The notes beneath the pieces are model-generated. The model searched no databases and was not told where the DNA came from. It worked only from the letters and a program-made list of their open reading frames with translations. A stretch of 64,000 bases of DNA from contig JAJBUG010000061.1 in NCBI GenBank assembly GCA_020860515.1, forward strand, positions 82,441-146,440. The letters run 5' to 3'. The position numbers were made by a program, and so were the translations under genes. This stretch comes from Bacteroidales bacterium. Its GTDB lineage: Bacteria; Bacteroidota; Bacteroidia; Bacteroidales; Muribaculaceae. This document shows positions 23,224 through 32,077 of the stretch, one piece after another; the stretch's first letter is position 1, and each line of letters opens with the position of its first letter.

Positions 23224-23514
23224 TTATTTCACGTCTAACAATATCGAGTCGAGGGCTGCCTCTGCTTCGGCCAGTGCCTCTTCCTCATTCTGCAGCTTCT
23301 CTATATGGCGGTAATAGGCCTGCGCATACTGAAAAGCAATCATTGCCAACAGCTGTCCCGAACTCTTCTCGGGGAAATCTTGACGCCATTTGAGCCAGGT
23401 CTTGTTGAGCTCCTTCTCCACCTTTCGATTGAACTCCTCCTCTTGGGGGCGGATGTTACGCTCAATAGGGGCTACGTCGGCAATGTGTATTGTTATATGT
23501 TGTTTATCTTTCAT
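23224..23514 (-). CDS. zapA: cell division protein ZapA
   Basis: ZapA binds and bundles FtsZ at midcell. The 96-aa protein has the globular head (ITIHIADVAPIERNIRPQEEEFNRKVEKE) and a C-terminal helix with AMIAFQYAQAYYRHI followed by an acidic coiled coil. I start at ATG 23514; the frame extends upstream but would overlap the preceding gene. That gene (ZapB-like) ends 10 nt before, so they are co-transcribed. Confidence 0.88.
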   Translation of the reverse strand: MKDKQHITIHIADVAPIERNIRPQEEEFNRKVEKELNKTWLKWRQDFPEKSSGQLLAMIAFQYAQAYYRHIEKLQNEEEALAEAEAALDSILLDVK

Positions 23515-23524
23515 GTCGTTTGCT

Positions 23525-23818
23525 TCACTCGGTGAGGTCAGCGATGCAGCGATCAATCTCGCGCACTAATCCGGCAATCATGGCTCGGGTGGCCTCGATT
23601 TGCTCGCGCTTGGGGGCGAGCACTGATGCCATGCGCAAGTATTCATTCTCTTGTCGCAGCAGCTGCAGCTCTTTCTGCTGCTGAGCCACCTGCTCCTCAA
23701 GCTGAACGATGCGCTCCTGGGCCTCTTTTCGGCTTTCGAGCAGCAGGTTGTAACGCTGCGCCAGCAAGTGGGCTTTTGCCACAATGCGCTCGAAGGTTTC
23801 GTGATAGTCCAAGGCCAT
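23525..23818 (-). CDS. small coiled-coil protein, ZapB-like, upstream of zapA
   Basis: The ~97-aa protein is nearly all heptad-patterned helix (residues ~25-70, Glu/Gln/Leu rich), with a charged C-terminus. Its size and its place before zapA suggest a ZapA partner comparable to ZapB (inference). ATG 23818 is preferred over the upstream ATG 23836, because the latter lies within the -7 promoter box. Confidence 0.7.
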   Translation of the reverse strand: MALDYHETFERIVAKAHLLAQRYNLLLESRKEAQERIVQLEEQVAQQQKELQLLRQENEYLRMASVLAPKREQIEATRAMIAGLVREIDRCIADLTE

Positions 23819-23833
23819 AATGCAAGATTTTTG

Positions 23834-23841
23834 CAAATTTA
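23834..23841 (-). promoter_or_regulatory. -7 box TAAATTTG for the zapB-like/zapA operon
   Basis: It is a perfect TAnnTTTG match on the minus strand, ~16 nt before ATG 23818; its position rules against the longer N-terminus. Confidence 0.7.
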
Positions 23842-23862
23842 CAAATCTTTTTTCACAAAACC

Positions 23863-23892
23863 AAAAAAATCGGCCGAATGGCCGATTTTTTT
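23863..23892. terminator. 13-bp terminator AAATCGGCC/GGCCGATTT
   Basis: Exact arms 23863-23875 and 23880-23892 around GAAT carry A7 and T7 tails. It terminates the DUF4493 operon on the minus strand. A second 11-bp hairpin (CAGGAGCTTGG/CCAAGCTCCTG, 23911-23937) lies between it and the last gene. Confidence 0.85.
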
Positions 23893-23959
23893 GTGATAAT
23901 TAATCTTAAACAGGAGCTTGGTGGTGCCAAGCTCCTGAGATATTTAGGCTATTTGGAAT

Positions 23960-26152
23960 TTACTCATAAATGAGCTCGAGGTCATCAAGCCACATGGTAG
24001 AACCCGAGCCACCTGCGAAGTAGTCACCACCCTTTGAGGCTGACGCGGTGCAAAGGATGTAAGTGGGACGGATATCGGTGCGGCGGTAGTCGAGAGGAAT
24101 CTCAAACTCAGCCATACCGCTTCCACCATAAGTCTCATTGAGTACCAATTCACCGTAGGCAATAATGTGATTGTTGGCGGTGCTGCTGTCGAAGAGCTGT
24201 CGCTCGCTCGACTTAGTCTTTATCACTACTGGCCAAGCCTCACCGTTGTAGGTTTCGGTGTTATCATCCAAGAGGGCTATGTATATTATACCCTTGTCAG
24301 GTTGGCCCTCTACTATATCAGAGGCTCCTGAATTAGTATAATCTACTGTGGCAGGTTCGTAGCGCATATATCCTTTAAGTTTTGATGGACGTCCAGTGAA
24401 CGCACGACCCCAACCAAGCACACCATCAGTGCCATCTGTATCAAGATATTTGCCAATAAAGACATTCCCGGCTGCAAACTTACCAATAATGCCAATTCCA
24501 ACAAATTGAGAGGCAAGTTTCACTGAATAACCCCCAGAGTGTACATAATCAGTTCCTGGAACAGTTACATTCTTGTTCATTGTTGATGAACCATGATTGC
24601 CGCTATCCCAGAACATCTCTCCTCCAGAAGCATAGAGAAGATAAGGAGAACTTGATGTTTGCCAATCTTCAAAACTACTGTTGGGCAATTGGGTGGCAGG
24701 CTCAGTTGTAAAGATCTTGATAGAGGTTTCAAAACCAGAGCCGTCAGCACGGGTTACAGAGGCTTTATATTGGTAGGTGGTACCAGCAGAGAGCCCTTTT
24801 ATTGTAGCTAAGAATTGGCTATCATCTACAGTAGCTTTTGCAGTTTCCCACTCAGTATCTCCATTTTTACGATATAGGAAGTTCAAACTTGAAGAATCAA
24901 TACCATCAGCCATTAGAATATCACCCACCAAAGGCGCTTGTTTGTGAGAAAATGCCACATCAGAGGTATCAACATCAAGAATAGAGATTGGATCTGCTGA
25001 TACATGATATTTAACTGTCTTAGTCGAGGTCCTGTCATTGCTATCGGTGACAATGAATTTTATTTGGTAATCTCCTTCTGCTCCATAGAATTTATTCATA
25101 AATTCGGTTGAGAAAGTGGCTATCATTGTTGAAGTTCCATCAGTTGGATTTTCCTCGTATTGAAACTCTGCTCCTAAATCCTTTAATTGGGTTTTGTCGG
25201 TCTCAGACATAGTCTGAACATCAAAGTCGAAACCATTGGTGCCAAAGATTTGATCGAATTGTTGACAATCAACAACTACGCTTGTCATCTGACCGGCTGC
25301 TGTAATATATACTGAGCAATACGGTAATTCGTTAGGAGCCGCATATTGGACTTCATCAATATTAAAGCCACGACCTTGTATTACAGGAGCTACTGCAAGC
25401 TTGATTTCTTCATTGATTACTTCAACTTCGCTTTCATCGATTACTATATTGAGGAAAGCTCCGCCCATCGGATCGTCACTCCCCTTTTCACATTTCACTT
25501 TGAAGGTATAGTGATATCCTGGTTTGGCGTTTTCAATAATATTAGTTACGGTATATGTTGTGGCTCCATCTTCTTTTTTAATGCCGGTAAGAGTCCAAGA
25601 AAGGTTTTTGTCTGTTGAGGGCATCATAAAATAACCCATATCATTGATGTGTTCGTCATCGAATGTAAGCGAGCCGCGAGCATGTTGCACGGTAAGTTCG
25701 CAATCTTGGAGAACTTCGTCCACCGAAGAATCATATTCGACTGATACCACCACATTGGCTATTTTGCAAGGAATGTCAACTGTAGTGGTTTGTCCTGTAG
25801 TTACGGTAAAAGGAACCACGGCCTTATACCATTGCTTATCCCATGAAGCAGAGACGCTATCTCCAGCCCATGCCATAGCAGTGTAGTCACCGCTATACAT
25901 AGTAAGAGAACTTGGAACATTCTCCATACCAATGTACTCATGAAGTAGTGCCGAGCCGTCAGCTCTGCCAATCCATAGCACAAGTTTGTCAGGAAGCTCT
26001 TCCTTAGCAGTACGGCTTTGCTTAAGTTCTGCACTTATGGTAGGTTTAATCATTATTTGGCCTTCACCAAGTAACGAGTTTTTGTCATCAGTGCAACTGC
26101 TAACCAACCAAGTTAGCAATAATGTATATAGTAAGTATTTCAATTTCATCAT
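23960..26152 (-). CDS. DUF4493 lipoprotein with C-terminal PCMD domain
   Basis: Lipobox WLVSSC gives a lipidated Cys ~20. Residues ~30-260 match the DUF4493 repeat type (GEGQIMIKPTI start, GDYTAMAWAGDS, GYHYTFKVKCE). A fibronectin-like stretch at ~400-485 (FLYRKNGDTEWETAKATVDD) follows. The C-terminal ~240 residues are a putative carbohydrate metabolism domain (PCMD): NSSFEDWQT, AGNVFIGKY, SKLKGYMRYEPATVDY, MWLDDLELIYE. The role is inferred: surface-exposed glycan or matrix binding. It is the last of three co-transcribed lipoprotein genes, 8 nt after the previous one. Confidence 0.85.
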   Translation of the reverse strand: MMKLKYLLYTLLLTWLVSSCTDDKNSLLGEGQIMIKPTISAELKQSRTAKEELPDKLVLWIGRADGSALLHEYIGMENVPSSLTMYSGDYTAMAWAGDSVSASWDKQWYKAVVPFTVTTGQTTTVDIPCKIANVVVSVEYDSSVDEVLQDCELTVQHARGSLTFDDEHINDMGYFMMPSTDKNLSWTLTGIKKEDGATTYTVTNIIENAKPGYHYTFKVKCEKGSDDPMGGAFLNIVIDESEVEVINEEIKLAVAPVIQGRGFNIDEVQYAAPNELPYCSVYITAAGQMTSVVVDCQQFDQIFGTNGFDFDVQTMSETDKTQLKDLGAEFQYEENPTDGTSTMIATFSTEFMNKFYGAEGDYQIKFIVTDSNDRTSTKTVKYHVSADPISILDVDTSDVAFSHKQAPLVGDILMADGIDSSSLNFLYRKNGDTEWETAKATVDDSQFLATIKGLSAGTTYQYKASVTRADGSGFETSIKIFTTEPATQLPNSSFEDWQTSSSPYLLYASGGEMFWDSGNHGSSTMNKNVTVPGTDYVHSGGYSVKLASQFVGIGIIGKFAAGNVFIGKYLDTDGTDGVLGWGRAFTGRPSKLKGYMRYEPATVDYTNSGASDIVEGQPDKGIIYIALLDDNTETYNGEAWPVVIKTKSSERQLFDSSTANNHIIAYGELVLNETYGGSGMAEFEIPLDYRRTDIRPTYILCTASASKGGDYFAGGSGSTMWLDDLELIYE

Positions 26153-26160
26153 TGTTCAAC

Positions 26161-27444
26161 TTAATCAGCATCAAAAATAAGAGTAGCACTATTTGATTCA
26201 CCATTTTGGTCTGTTACTTTGATCACAAAGGTCGAAACACCTCCATAGATATTCAGCAACGGTACAAATTGAGTAATATCAAAGTTAAGACTTGTTTTGC
26301 CAATGACTTCATCTCCAGTTGGAAAGCCTAAGCTTTTTAATCCTGCTTCAAGATTACCTGGATATGCTAAATCAAAATAATCCGCTAAACCTACCGATGA
26401 CAAGTCGCAATTTTCTGTTAATGAACCGCTTATAGTGACTTCAAGATTTGCAATACCATTTGCAGCAGTGATATTTACAACAGCTGGAGTAATTGAAGTG
26501 CTATTAGTACCGCCATTTAAGTCCAAAGTTGTGCTTGTAAAAATTATATTATCGCTCCCAGGCTGAGGATCTACACTCGGATCATTTGGATTGCTGGGAT
26601 CAGATGGTGTCTCTGGATCTTCTTGTCCAGGTGTAAATTCAGGATTATGGATAATTTCTTCATCAAGGTTTACAGTGATGTCGCTATCAACCGAAGTTAT
26701 AGCTGTACTTATGCTTATGCCAGAAGCGTTTTCACCTGTGGTAATATCACCTCCTTCATCCGGGACGGTTGTGTCGATGGTCTTTACTGAGAATACGATG
26801 TTGTAGTGGGTGCCACCTTTTACATCGGTATAGGTCTTAGTAAATTCATAATCCACCCCATCAATTTTGCCTGTGAAAGTAGCTGCCAAGGTCATGCTGT
26901 TATCAATTGCTTGAAAATAGCCAACGTCTTGAGTGTCTTGGTCATAGGTAAGCGTAGCATCTTCCCCCGCAACCACAGTCACCTTAGTGTCAGAACCCAA
27001 ATGCTTGCGCAGGTCATCAGTGAAAGTAACTGTTACGCGGATATTGGTAAGTTTGCAGAGTACATTGCCTATATTGGTGATAGTATTCTCATTGATTTTG
27101 AAATCCTTGCTTCCGACGTAATAAGGTGCATTCCACTCTTGTTTTTGTACTTCGTGAGAATATGCATATACTGTGTAATCACCTGTGGGCAATGAGATTA
27201 TTTCGGGCATTTGAGAATATGTCCATGTGTTGAGCACTGATTCACCTTGCTTGATTTGAACTGTAAAGTTTGATACATCCACATTAATGTCAGCACGACT
27301 GATAGTTGCCTCAGTATCATCTACCCCAAGCTGCATGTCAGAGAGTGAAAGCTGACCCTCTTTGTCGAGTTGGGGCTTCCAAGTGTCGTCGCAGCCAGTC
27401 AGCATCAGTGCTGCAACTGCAGTATATAATAGTTTTTTTATCAT
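26161..27444 (-). CDS. DUF4493 lipoprotein without PCMD domain
   Basis: I start at ATG 27444, giving MIKKLLYTAVAALMLTGC with lipobox LTGC. The longer frame adds 21 residues overlapping the upstream gene and hides the signal. The N-terminal ~250 residues resemble DUF4493 (KEGQLSLSDMQL, GDYTVYAYSHE, GGTHYNIVFSVK). An Asp/Pro/Asn-rich linker at ~275-300 leads to a C-terminal beta-rich segment of unknown type. It is the middle gene of the operon, 4 nt after the first. Function is unknown, probably surface exposed. Confidence 0.8.
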   Translation of the reverse strand: MIKKLLYTAVAALMLTGCDDTWKPQLDKEGQLSLSDMQLGVDDTEATISRADINVDVSNFTVQIKQGESVLNTWTYSQMPEIISLPTGDYTVYAYSHEVQKQEWNAPYYVGSKDFKINENTITNIGNVLCKLTNIRVTVTFTDDLRKHLGSDTKVTVVAGEDATLTYDQDTQDVGYFQAIDNSMTLAATFTGKIDGVDYEFTKTYTDVKGGTHYNIVFSVKTIDTTVPDEGGDITTGENASGISISTAITSVDSDITVNLDEEIIHNPEFTPGQEDPETPSDPSNPNDPSVDPQPGSDNIIFTSTTLDLNGGTNSTSITPAVVNITAANGIANLEVTISGSLTENCDLSSVGLADYFDLAYPGNLEAGLKSLGFPTGDEVIGKTSLNFDITQFVPLLNIYGGVSTFVIKVTDQNGESNSATLIFDAD

Positions 27445-27448
27445 CTTA

Positions 27449-29923
27449 TTAATAATTAAGGGTGATATCATCGATATAAAGCTCACTGCCTGTATGTTGG
27501 GTACCATCCAGTTTGAAAGCAGATAAATTGAGGTCTTTCTTTGTCAAATAATTGCCATTTGGATCAGTAGAACGGAAAATGATCTTAATTTTTGCTGCCT
27601 TTTCGGCATTTATTGCGTAATTCAGATCTAAAGTAATAGATTGATAGTTTGTACTGGAATCAATCCATTTAGTATTGGATGCCAAAGTGTTCCCTGACTC
27701 ATCAAGAATGGTAATTTCGGCGTAGCCTTGGTCGCCGGATCGATAAGGGGAATATTTAGCCTTGAAAGTCAGGGATGAAGGCCTGACATTGAAAGCTATT
27801 CCATAATTTCCGGTTTTGTTGGTTGAATCATACGAACCTAAGTAGAGTTCACCTTGAGTAATATTTTTTACAATGCTACCAGAACCAAATGATGTGGAGC
27901 CTGCACCCCATCCTGCTGTGCGAAGACATGCTGCATAGCTACCTTCTACACAATCCGTAGTTTTTATTGTCCCAGATAATGCAACGTATCCATATGTATC
28001 GAGATCCGATGCATTAAGGGATGATGTGGTTAATCGATTAAGAGTCTCCCAAATAGTGGTTTTTTCCGAAGCTCCTGGTACATAAAGAGTCCAGTATTTA
28101 CCCCCATCAGGCTCGCACCAAATTTCCATATTTCCATTTTCCACTTGCAGAGCTTCCTCTGTGGTGAAAGCTACTTTATTAAGGACTTTTCCAGTTTTGG
28201 TGGGGTGATCAGCTTTGATATAGCATTGTTTGCCAGGAGTTAAGCCTGAAAGAAGATAGAGGTTTTCCCCAACTCCAGTTACGGAAACCTGAGAAAAATC
28301 TACGCCATTTGTGGAATAATATAGAGATGAAAGTCCAGATGGATAATATGTTGGATTAAGATATACATAGGCCTTTGTAGCCCAGATATTGTGGTCACGT
28401 ACTTCCAACATAGCATCAGTCAATGTGAACTTTACACTTTCTTCAATTTCATTGTAAGTATCTTTAACTGTAACCTCAAAAGGATTTGAATTTACAGTTT
28501 TGTCAAAAGTGTATTCATATACTCCATCTGAGATAACTGCCATCGATGTTGCTTCCATCTTAGTAATAGTGCCTTGACTATTTTCGTAAGAGAATGTGAG
28601 GTTGCCAAGATTGTTACTATTATAAGTAACACGCACTGTGGCTTCAATTTCGTCAAGTGGGATGGAAGATTTGGGTTCAAGTGTAAGGGTTGGTTTCGAT
28701 GGACGTAATGTAAGGGTAGGAATGGGATTTAATGCAGTATCTACAGTTTGTCCCTTAGTGTCCTCGACTGTTACAGTAAAGGTAATATCTGCAGTTTCTA
28801 CACCACTGGTAAGATGAACATTGCGGGCTACCCCTGAGAAATCAAGATAAGCTAATTGGTCGGGGTCATTCCATACTCCACGAGCCAAAAGACCAAGATT
28901 TGTAAGGATATTCTGTGTATTATTATCAAGATCGATGAGCTCAATTTCCTCAGTTGGCCAAGTAAGACCATTGGAATTGATATATTGGCTATTGGTGGTC
29001 TTTAACTTCACGCTCTTAAGACCAGCACGAGCAATAATGTTGAAAGCCAAAGGATCTGTTAGTTCATCACCCGTAATAAACGATGTGACTTGATTCTCAA
29101 AAGTAGCAGTGTTGTCAGTGGGATTGGTGGCTGTTACAATTGGGGCGCTGGGGGTAGCCAAGTCATCAGCCAGATTGATTACATAATCTTCAAGCTCCAA
29201 TGCGTCATCAAAGGTGATATTTATTAGGGCATCGCTATATTCATTATTGCTCATAGTGAGATTTACGGTATAGCGATGTGCAGGTTCTGCATTAACTGTA
29301 GCAATCTGGGGAGCAGCCGAAGTGCCATCTGGTTTAGTAAGATTAAGATATATTGCTACTTCACCGGCCTTTACATAAGCAGGGCGTGTTTCATCCTTAG
29401 CATATACAATACTCGTAGCACTGCCTTTTGATAACAGTTCAACTTTATAGTCAGTGAGATAATTTTTCATCTCCTCGCTATAAGTTATTAAGAACTGAGC
29501 ATTTTGTAGCGATGCTTTTAATGAAACACTTGTGGTTTTATCCAACTCTACACTGATATCTTGGCTGCCATATATATAGGGATTATTGAAACCCTCTTGG
29601 TCGTCTTCGCCAAAGAATGCTTCGAGGGTATATGTGCCAACTGGGAATAGAAGTTTTGATTCAAATTCAGACACACTATTCCATTGGCCTGAGTAGGGAT
29701 TATTAGGGTCAGTTGAGGTGAGGCGGATTTTGAGGTCGTCGACGGTGACGGTGCCGTCGTCGGCGAAGGAGCGGGAGGTGACGGTGTTGTCCACAGTGAG
29801 CGCCAGTTGAATCTTGCCTTGGCCTTTGGCGGTGTCGGCGAAGTCGTTGTTACTGCACGAGGCGGCAAACAACCCCAAGCTGGCTACCGAAGCAAGACTC
29901 AAATACTTGATTTTCATCATCAT
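27449..29923 (-). CDS. DUF4493 lipoprotein with C-terminal PCMD domain (first of operon)
   Basis: The signal ends in lipobox FAASC (Cys ~23). Residues ~35-255 match DUF4493 (GQGKIQLALTVD, GTYTLEAFFGEDD, HRYTVNLTMSNNEYSD). Several Ig-like beta segments follow (~270-600), and the last ~220 residues form a PCMD-type domain (ENGNMEIWCEP, QGELYLGSYD, SSLTFKAKYSPYRSGDQGYAEITI, SELYIDDITLNY). Three consecutive ATG codons make the exact start uncertain. A -7 box lies ~70 nt upstream. Likely a large surface lipoprotein; ligand unknown. Confidence 0.83.
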   Translation of the reverse strand: MMMKIKYLSLASVASLGLFAASCSNNDFADTAKGQGKIQLALTVDNTVTSRSFADDGTVTVDDLKIRLTSTDPNNPYSGQWNSVSEFESKLLFPVGTYTLEAFFGEDDQEGFNNPYIYGSQDISVELDKTTSVSLKASLQNAQFLITYSEEMKNYLTDYKVELLSKGSATSIVYAKDETRPAYVKAGEVAIYLNLTKPDGTSAAPQIATVNAEPAHRYTVNLTMSNNEYSDALINITFDDALELEDYVINLADDLATPSAPIVTATNPTDNTATFENQVTSFITGDELTDPLAFNIIARAGLKSVKLKTTNSQYINSNGLTWPTEEIELIDLDNNTQNILTNLGLLARGVWNDPDQLAYLDFSGVARNVHLTSGVETADITFTVTVEDTKGQTVDTALNPIPTLTLRPSKPTLTLEPKSSIPLDEIEATVRVTYNSNNLGNLTFSYENSQGTITKMEATSMAVISDGVYEYTFDKTVNSNPFEVTVKDTYNEIEESVKFTLTDAMLEVRDHNIWATKAYVYLNPTYYPSGLSSLYYSTNGVDFSQVSVTGVGENLYLLSGLTPGKQCYIKADHPTKTGKVLNKVAFTTEEALQVENGNMEIWCEPDGGKYWTLYVPGASEKTTIWETLNRLTTSSLNASDLDTYGYVALSGTIKTTDCVEGSYAACLRTAGWGAGSTSFGSGSIVKNITQGELYLGSYDSTNKTGNYGIAFNVRPSSLTFKAKYSPYRSGDQGYAEITILDESGNTLASNTKWIDSSTNYQSITLDLNYAINAEKAAKIKIIFRSTDPNGNYLTKKDLNLSAFKLDGTQHTGSELYIDDITLNY

Positions 29924-29993
29924 TGTATCGTAAAGTTGGTTTATTTTACATAAGTGCTAAAGACAAGAGCTGCCTTGTTTGCATAATTCAGTG

Positions 29994-30001
29994 CAAAATT
30001 A
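29994..30001 (-). promoter_or_regulatory. -7 box TAATTTTG for the DUF4493 operon
   Basis: It is a TAnnTTTG match on the minus strand, 70 nt before the first gene and downstream of the large palindrome that ends the previous operon. Confidence 0.7.
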
Positions 30002-30072
30002 ATTAAAAAATTTGAATTATTACAATTCTTGTAGCATTTTCAACCAACGATTTCTCCAATTCGGCAACATAT

Positions 30073-30137
30073 CACCACGGAGACACGGAGGACACGGAGA
30101 AAATAAAAATCTCCGTGTCCTCCGTGTCTCCGTGGTG
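30073..30137. terminator. 28-bp perfect palindrome built of ACACGGAG units
   Basis: Arms 30073-30100 and 30110-30137 are exact reverse complements around a 9-nt A-rich loop. Each arm is internally repetitive (CACGGAG three times), which is unusual for an ordinary terminator. It follows the calycin-like gene by 12 nt and probably ends that transcript. Confidence 0.75.
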
Positions 30138-30149
30138 TGCCTGCCCTTG

Positions 30150-31232
30150 TTAGCGAGCGATGAATTTGGTGGCTGACCCGTCAGCGCCGCGCTTGATATA
30201 GATGGTGCCGGGCATAGTGCGGTCAACTTGCATTCCGTGCATGTCGTAAATGGCACCATCGGCGTGGCTATCAGCAACTACCGAAGAAATGCCAGCAGCG
30301 GCCACAGTCTCAGTGCCGTAATATACGATCATGTCGCCCACTCCTTCAACAGTAAGGTTGATCTTGGCCTCAAGGTCGAAAATCGTGGCTGTGCCAGAAA
30401 TCTTCACAGGCACGCCATTGGGGCAGAGAATTGGTCCCATCCACATTGGCACGCCATCGAGGTCGCCATTGGTGATTGAGGCGGTAGCCTCAGAGTCGAG
30501 GAGCATCACTGCGCCAGTGGCATCATAGCCAGCTGTGAGATTCTCCACCACTACATTGCCAAAATAGAGAGGATCTGTGCCAGCGTAGAATACAAAGTTC
30601 TTAAGCTCGAGGTCGAAGTGCTCTACATCGTCATCGTCGCCATCAAATGGGTCATCCTCCTTAATGGTGATTACAATCTGGGAATTTTCCTGAGGCATAA
30701 TCTGACCATAAACCTGTACTGCCAATGGCTCGTTGTATTCAACCTCTACGTAGCCTTTCTGCTCGCCATCGATGGTCCTTTGGCCGAAATAAACCTCAAC
30801 CTCCATGCCAAGGACTTCCATTTCCAGGGTGAGCTCCATTGATTCGCCATTGGAGAGTGAATAGATTTCCAGGTCTACACCGTTGGGCAGGAAGTTGGGG
30901 CCAGTCCATGCAATCGACGAGTCGTCGCCTGCAGTGACCACAGCGTGAGCGTCAGCATCAATCACGGTCAGGCCGTTGGTAACGATGCCTGGCACGCCAG
31001 TTGCCTCGATGTTGCCGATGTTCATGGCCTCTGTGCCAACCACGAGCGAGAAGTTCTTGAGGGTGAATGTGTAGGTGCCATTGCTCTCTTCGGTGAGCGA
31101 GATTGTGGCCTCAGCGGGGTCAGTGTAGGAACCCATGATTTCCACCACCATGGGAGCGGTGTAGTCAGTAGCAGAAGCTGCCATGAAGGCAGCAACACTG
31201 GCAAAAAGGGTAAAGATTTTTTTCATATTCAT
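30150..31232 (-). CDS. secreted calycin-like domain protein with C-terminal sorting-like tail
   Basis: A Sec signal (residues ~1-21, ending ASAT) precedes two tandem ~140-residue beta-barrel-like units: the phrases FTLKNFSLVVGTEAMNIGNI and LELKNFVFYAGTDPLYFGNV align, as do GPNFLPNGV and GPILCPNGV. This is the Bacteroidota calycin-like arrangement. The last ~50 residues (ISSVVADSHADGAIYDMHG ... PGTIYIKRG) match a type IX-type C-terminal sorting signal, similar in wording to the tail of the M6 protease. Ligand is unknown. It follows the beta-barrel gene by 61 nt without an intervening terminator. Confidence 0.78.
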   Translation of the reverse strand: MNMKKIFTLFASVAAFMAASATDYTAPMVVEIMGSYTDPAEATISLTEESNGTYTFTLKNFSLVVGTEAMNIGNIEATGVPGIVTNGLTVIDADAHAVVTAGDDSSIAWTGPNFLPNGVDLEIYSLSNGESMELTLEMEVLGMEVEVYFGQRTIDGEQKGYVEVEYNEPLAVQVYGQIMPQENSQIVITIKEDDPFDGDDDDVEHFDLELKNFVFYAGTDPLYFGNVVVENLTAGYDATGAVMLLDSEATASITNGDLDGVPMWMGPILCPNGVPVKISGTATIFDLEAKINLTVEGVGDMIVYYGTETVAAAGISSVVADSHADGAIYDMHGMQVDRTMPGTIYIKRGADGSATKFIAR

Positions 31233-31293
31233 AATTAATGTTATGTATGATTAAGTAATATGCTAAATTCTTAATCCCAAATCCTAAATCCCA

Positions 31294-32073
31294 TCACCAA
31301 TAATATAGCACTCCCACAGTGCCATAGATAGGATAAAGCGTCTGCTCGATGGTATGGAACGAGCTTTTGTGAATGCCATTGAGGCCCCATTCTACCATGC
31401 CATAGATGCCGAAATGCTTGGAAATCTTCCAATCGGCACCTCCTTGGATGCCCCACTGGAAGCGCCGCATATCGTCGGCGAAGTCATAAGAGCCGCGTTC
31501 GGTTTCGGTGCTTCCAAGCTCTACCTTGGGTCCGGTGGGGTCGCCTACGCGCAGATAGCCGTCGAAGGCATAGCCCTCAAATTCCCGCTCGGTTACATAC
31601 GAAATGTAAGGGCCCAGGAAAATCCTAACCTTGTCAACGTGGAGCGTGGCACACACGGGGATGGTGAGCATCCATTGGCTCTCGGTGGTGTGGTTGTAGC
31701 CAGTGAACTGGCCGGTAAGCGACTCGCCACCACGCACGATGGTCATGTGGTAATTTTTCACCTTGGCCTCGATTTCCATGCCCTTGCGCTCCAGGCGTAT
31801 TCCTGCCAAGAGGCCCCAGCGGGCATCGAACATCTTTTCAGCATCAAGACCAATGGCTGGATTAAGCTTGAAATCGTATTTTTCGAGCGAACGAATTGAT
31901 GGAGGCATCCCCAAAGGCATCGTACCGCCAATGTTGAAGCCCACTCGGGCCGTGACGTCCCAACCGGTGAAGAAGCCACCCTTCTGTGAGGCGGGGGCAT
32001 TCTCCTTTGTTTGGCCCATAAGCGCCTGACATCCAAGCAGCATGAGCGAGAGTAGAGTGATCTTGATGTTCAT
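31294..32073 (-). CDS. outer-membrane beta-barrel protein (PorT/OmpW-like fold)
   Basis: A signal peptide ends near MGQ (residue ~21). The rest shows alternating amphipathic strands: TARVGFNIGGTMPLG, GLLAGIRLERKG, RIFLGPYISYV, GIQGGADWKISKHFGIYGMVEWGL, ending in an aromatic residue (LYYW), as barrels do. It starts 4 nt after the PCMD gene and is clearly co-transcribed. It may anchor or export that partner (inference). Confidence 0.8.
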   Translation of the reverse strand: MNIKITLLSLMLLGCQALMGQTKENAPASQKGGFFTGWDVTARVGFNIGGTMPLGMPPSIRSLEKYDFKLNPAIGLDAEKMFDARWGLLAGIRLERKGMEIEAKVKNYHMTIVRGGESLTGQFTGYNHTTESQWMLTIPVCATLHVDKVRIFLGPYISYVTEREFEGYAFDGYLRVGDPTGPKVELGSTETERGSYDFADDMRRFQWGIQGGADWKISKHFGIYGMVEWGLNGIHKSSFHTIEQTLYPIYGTVGVLYYW

Positions 32074-32077
32074 AGCG

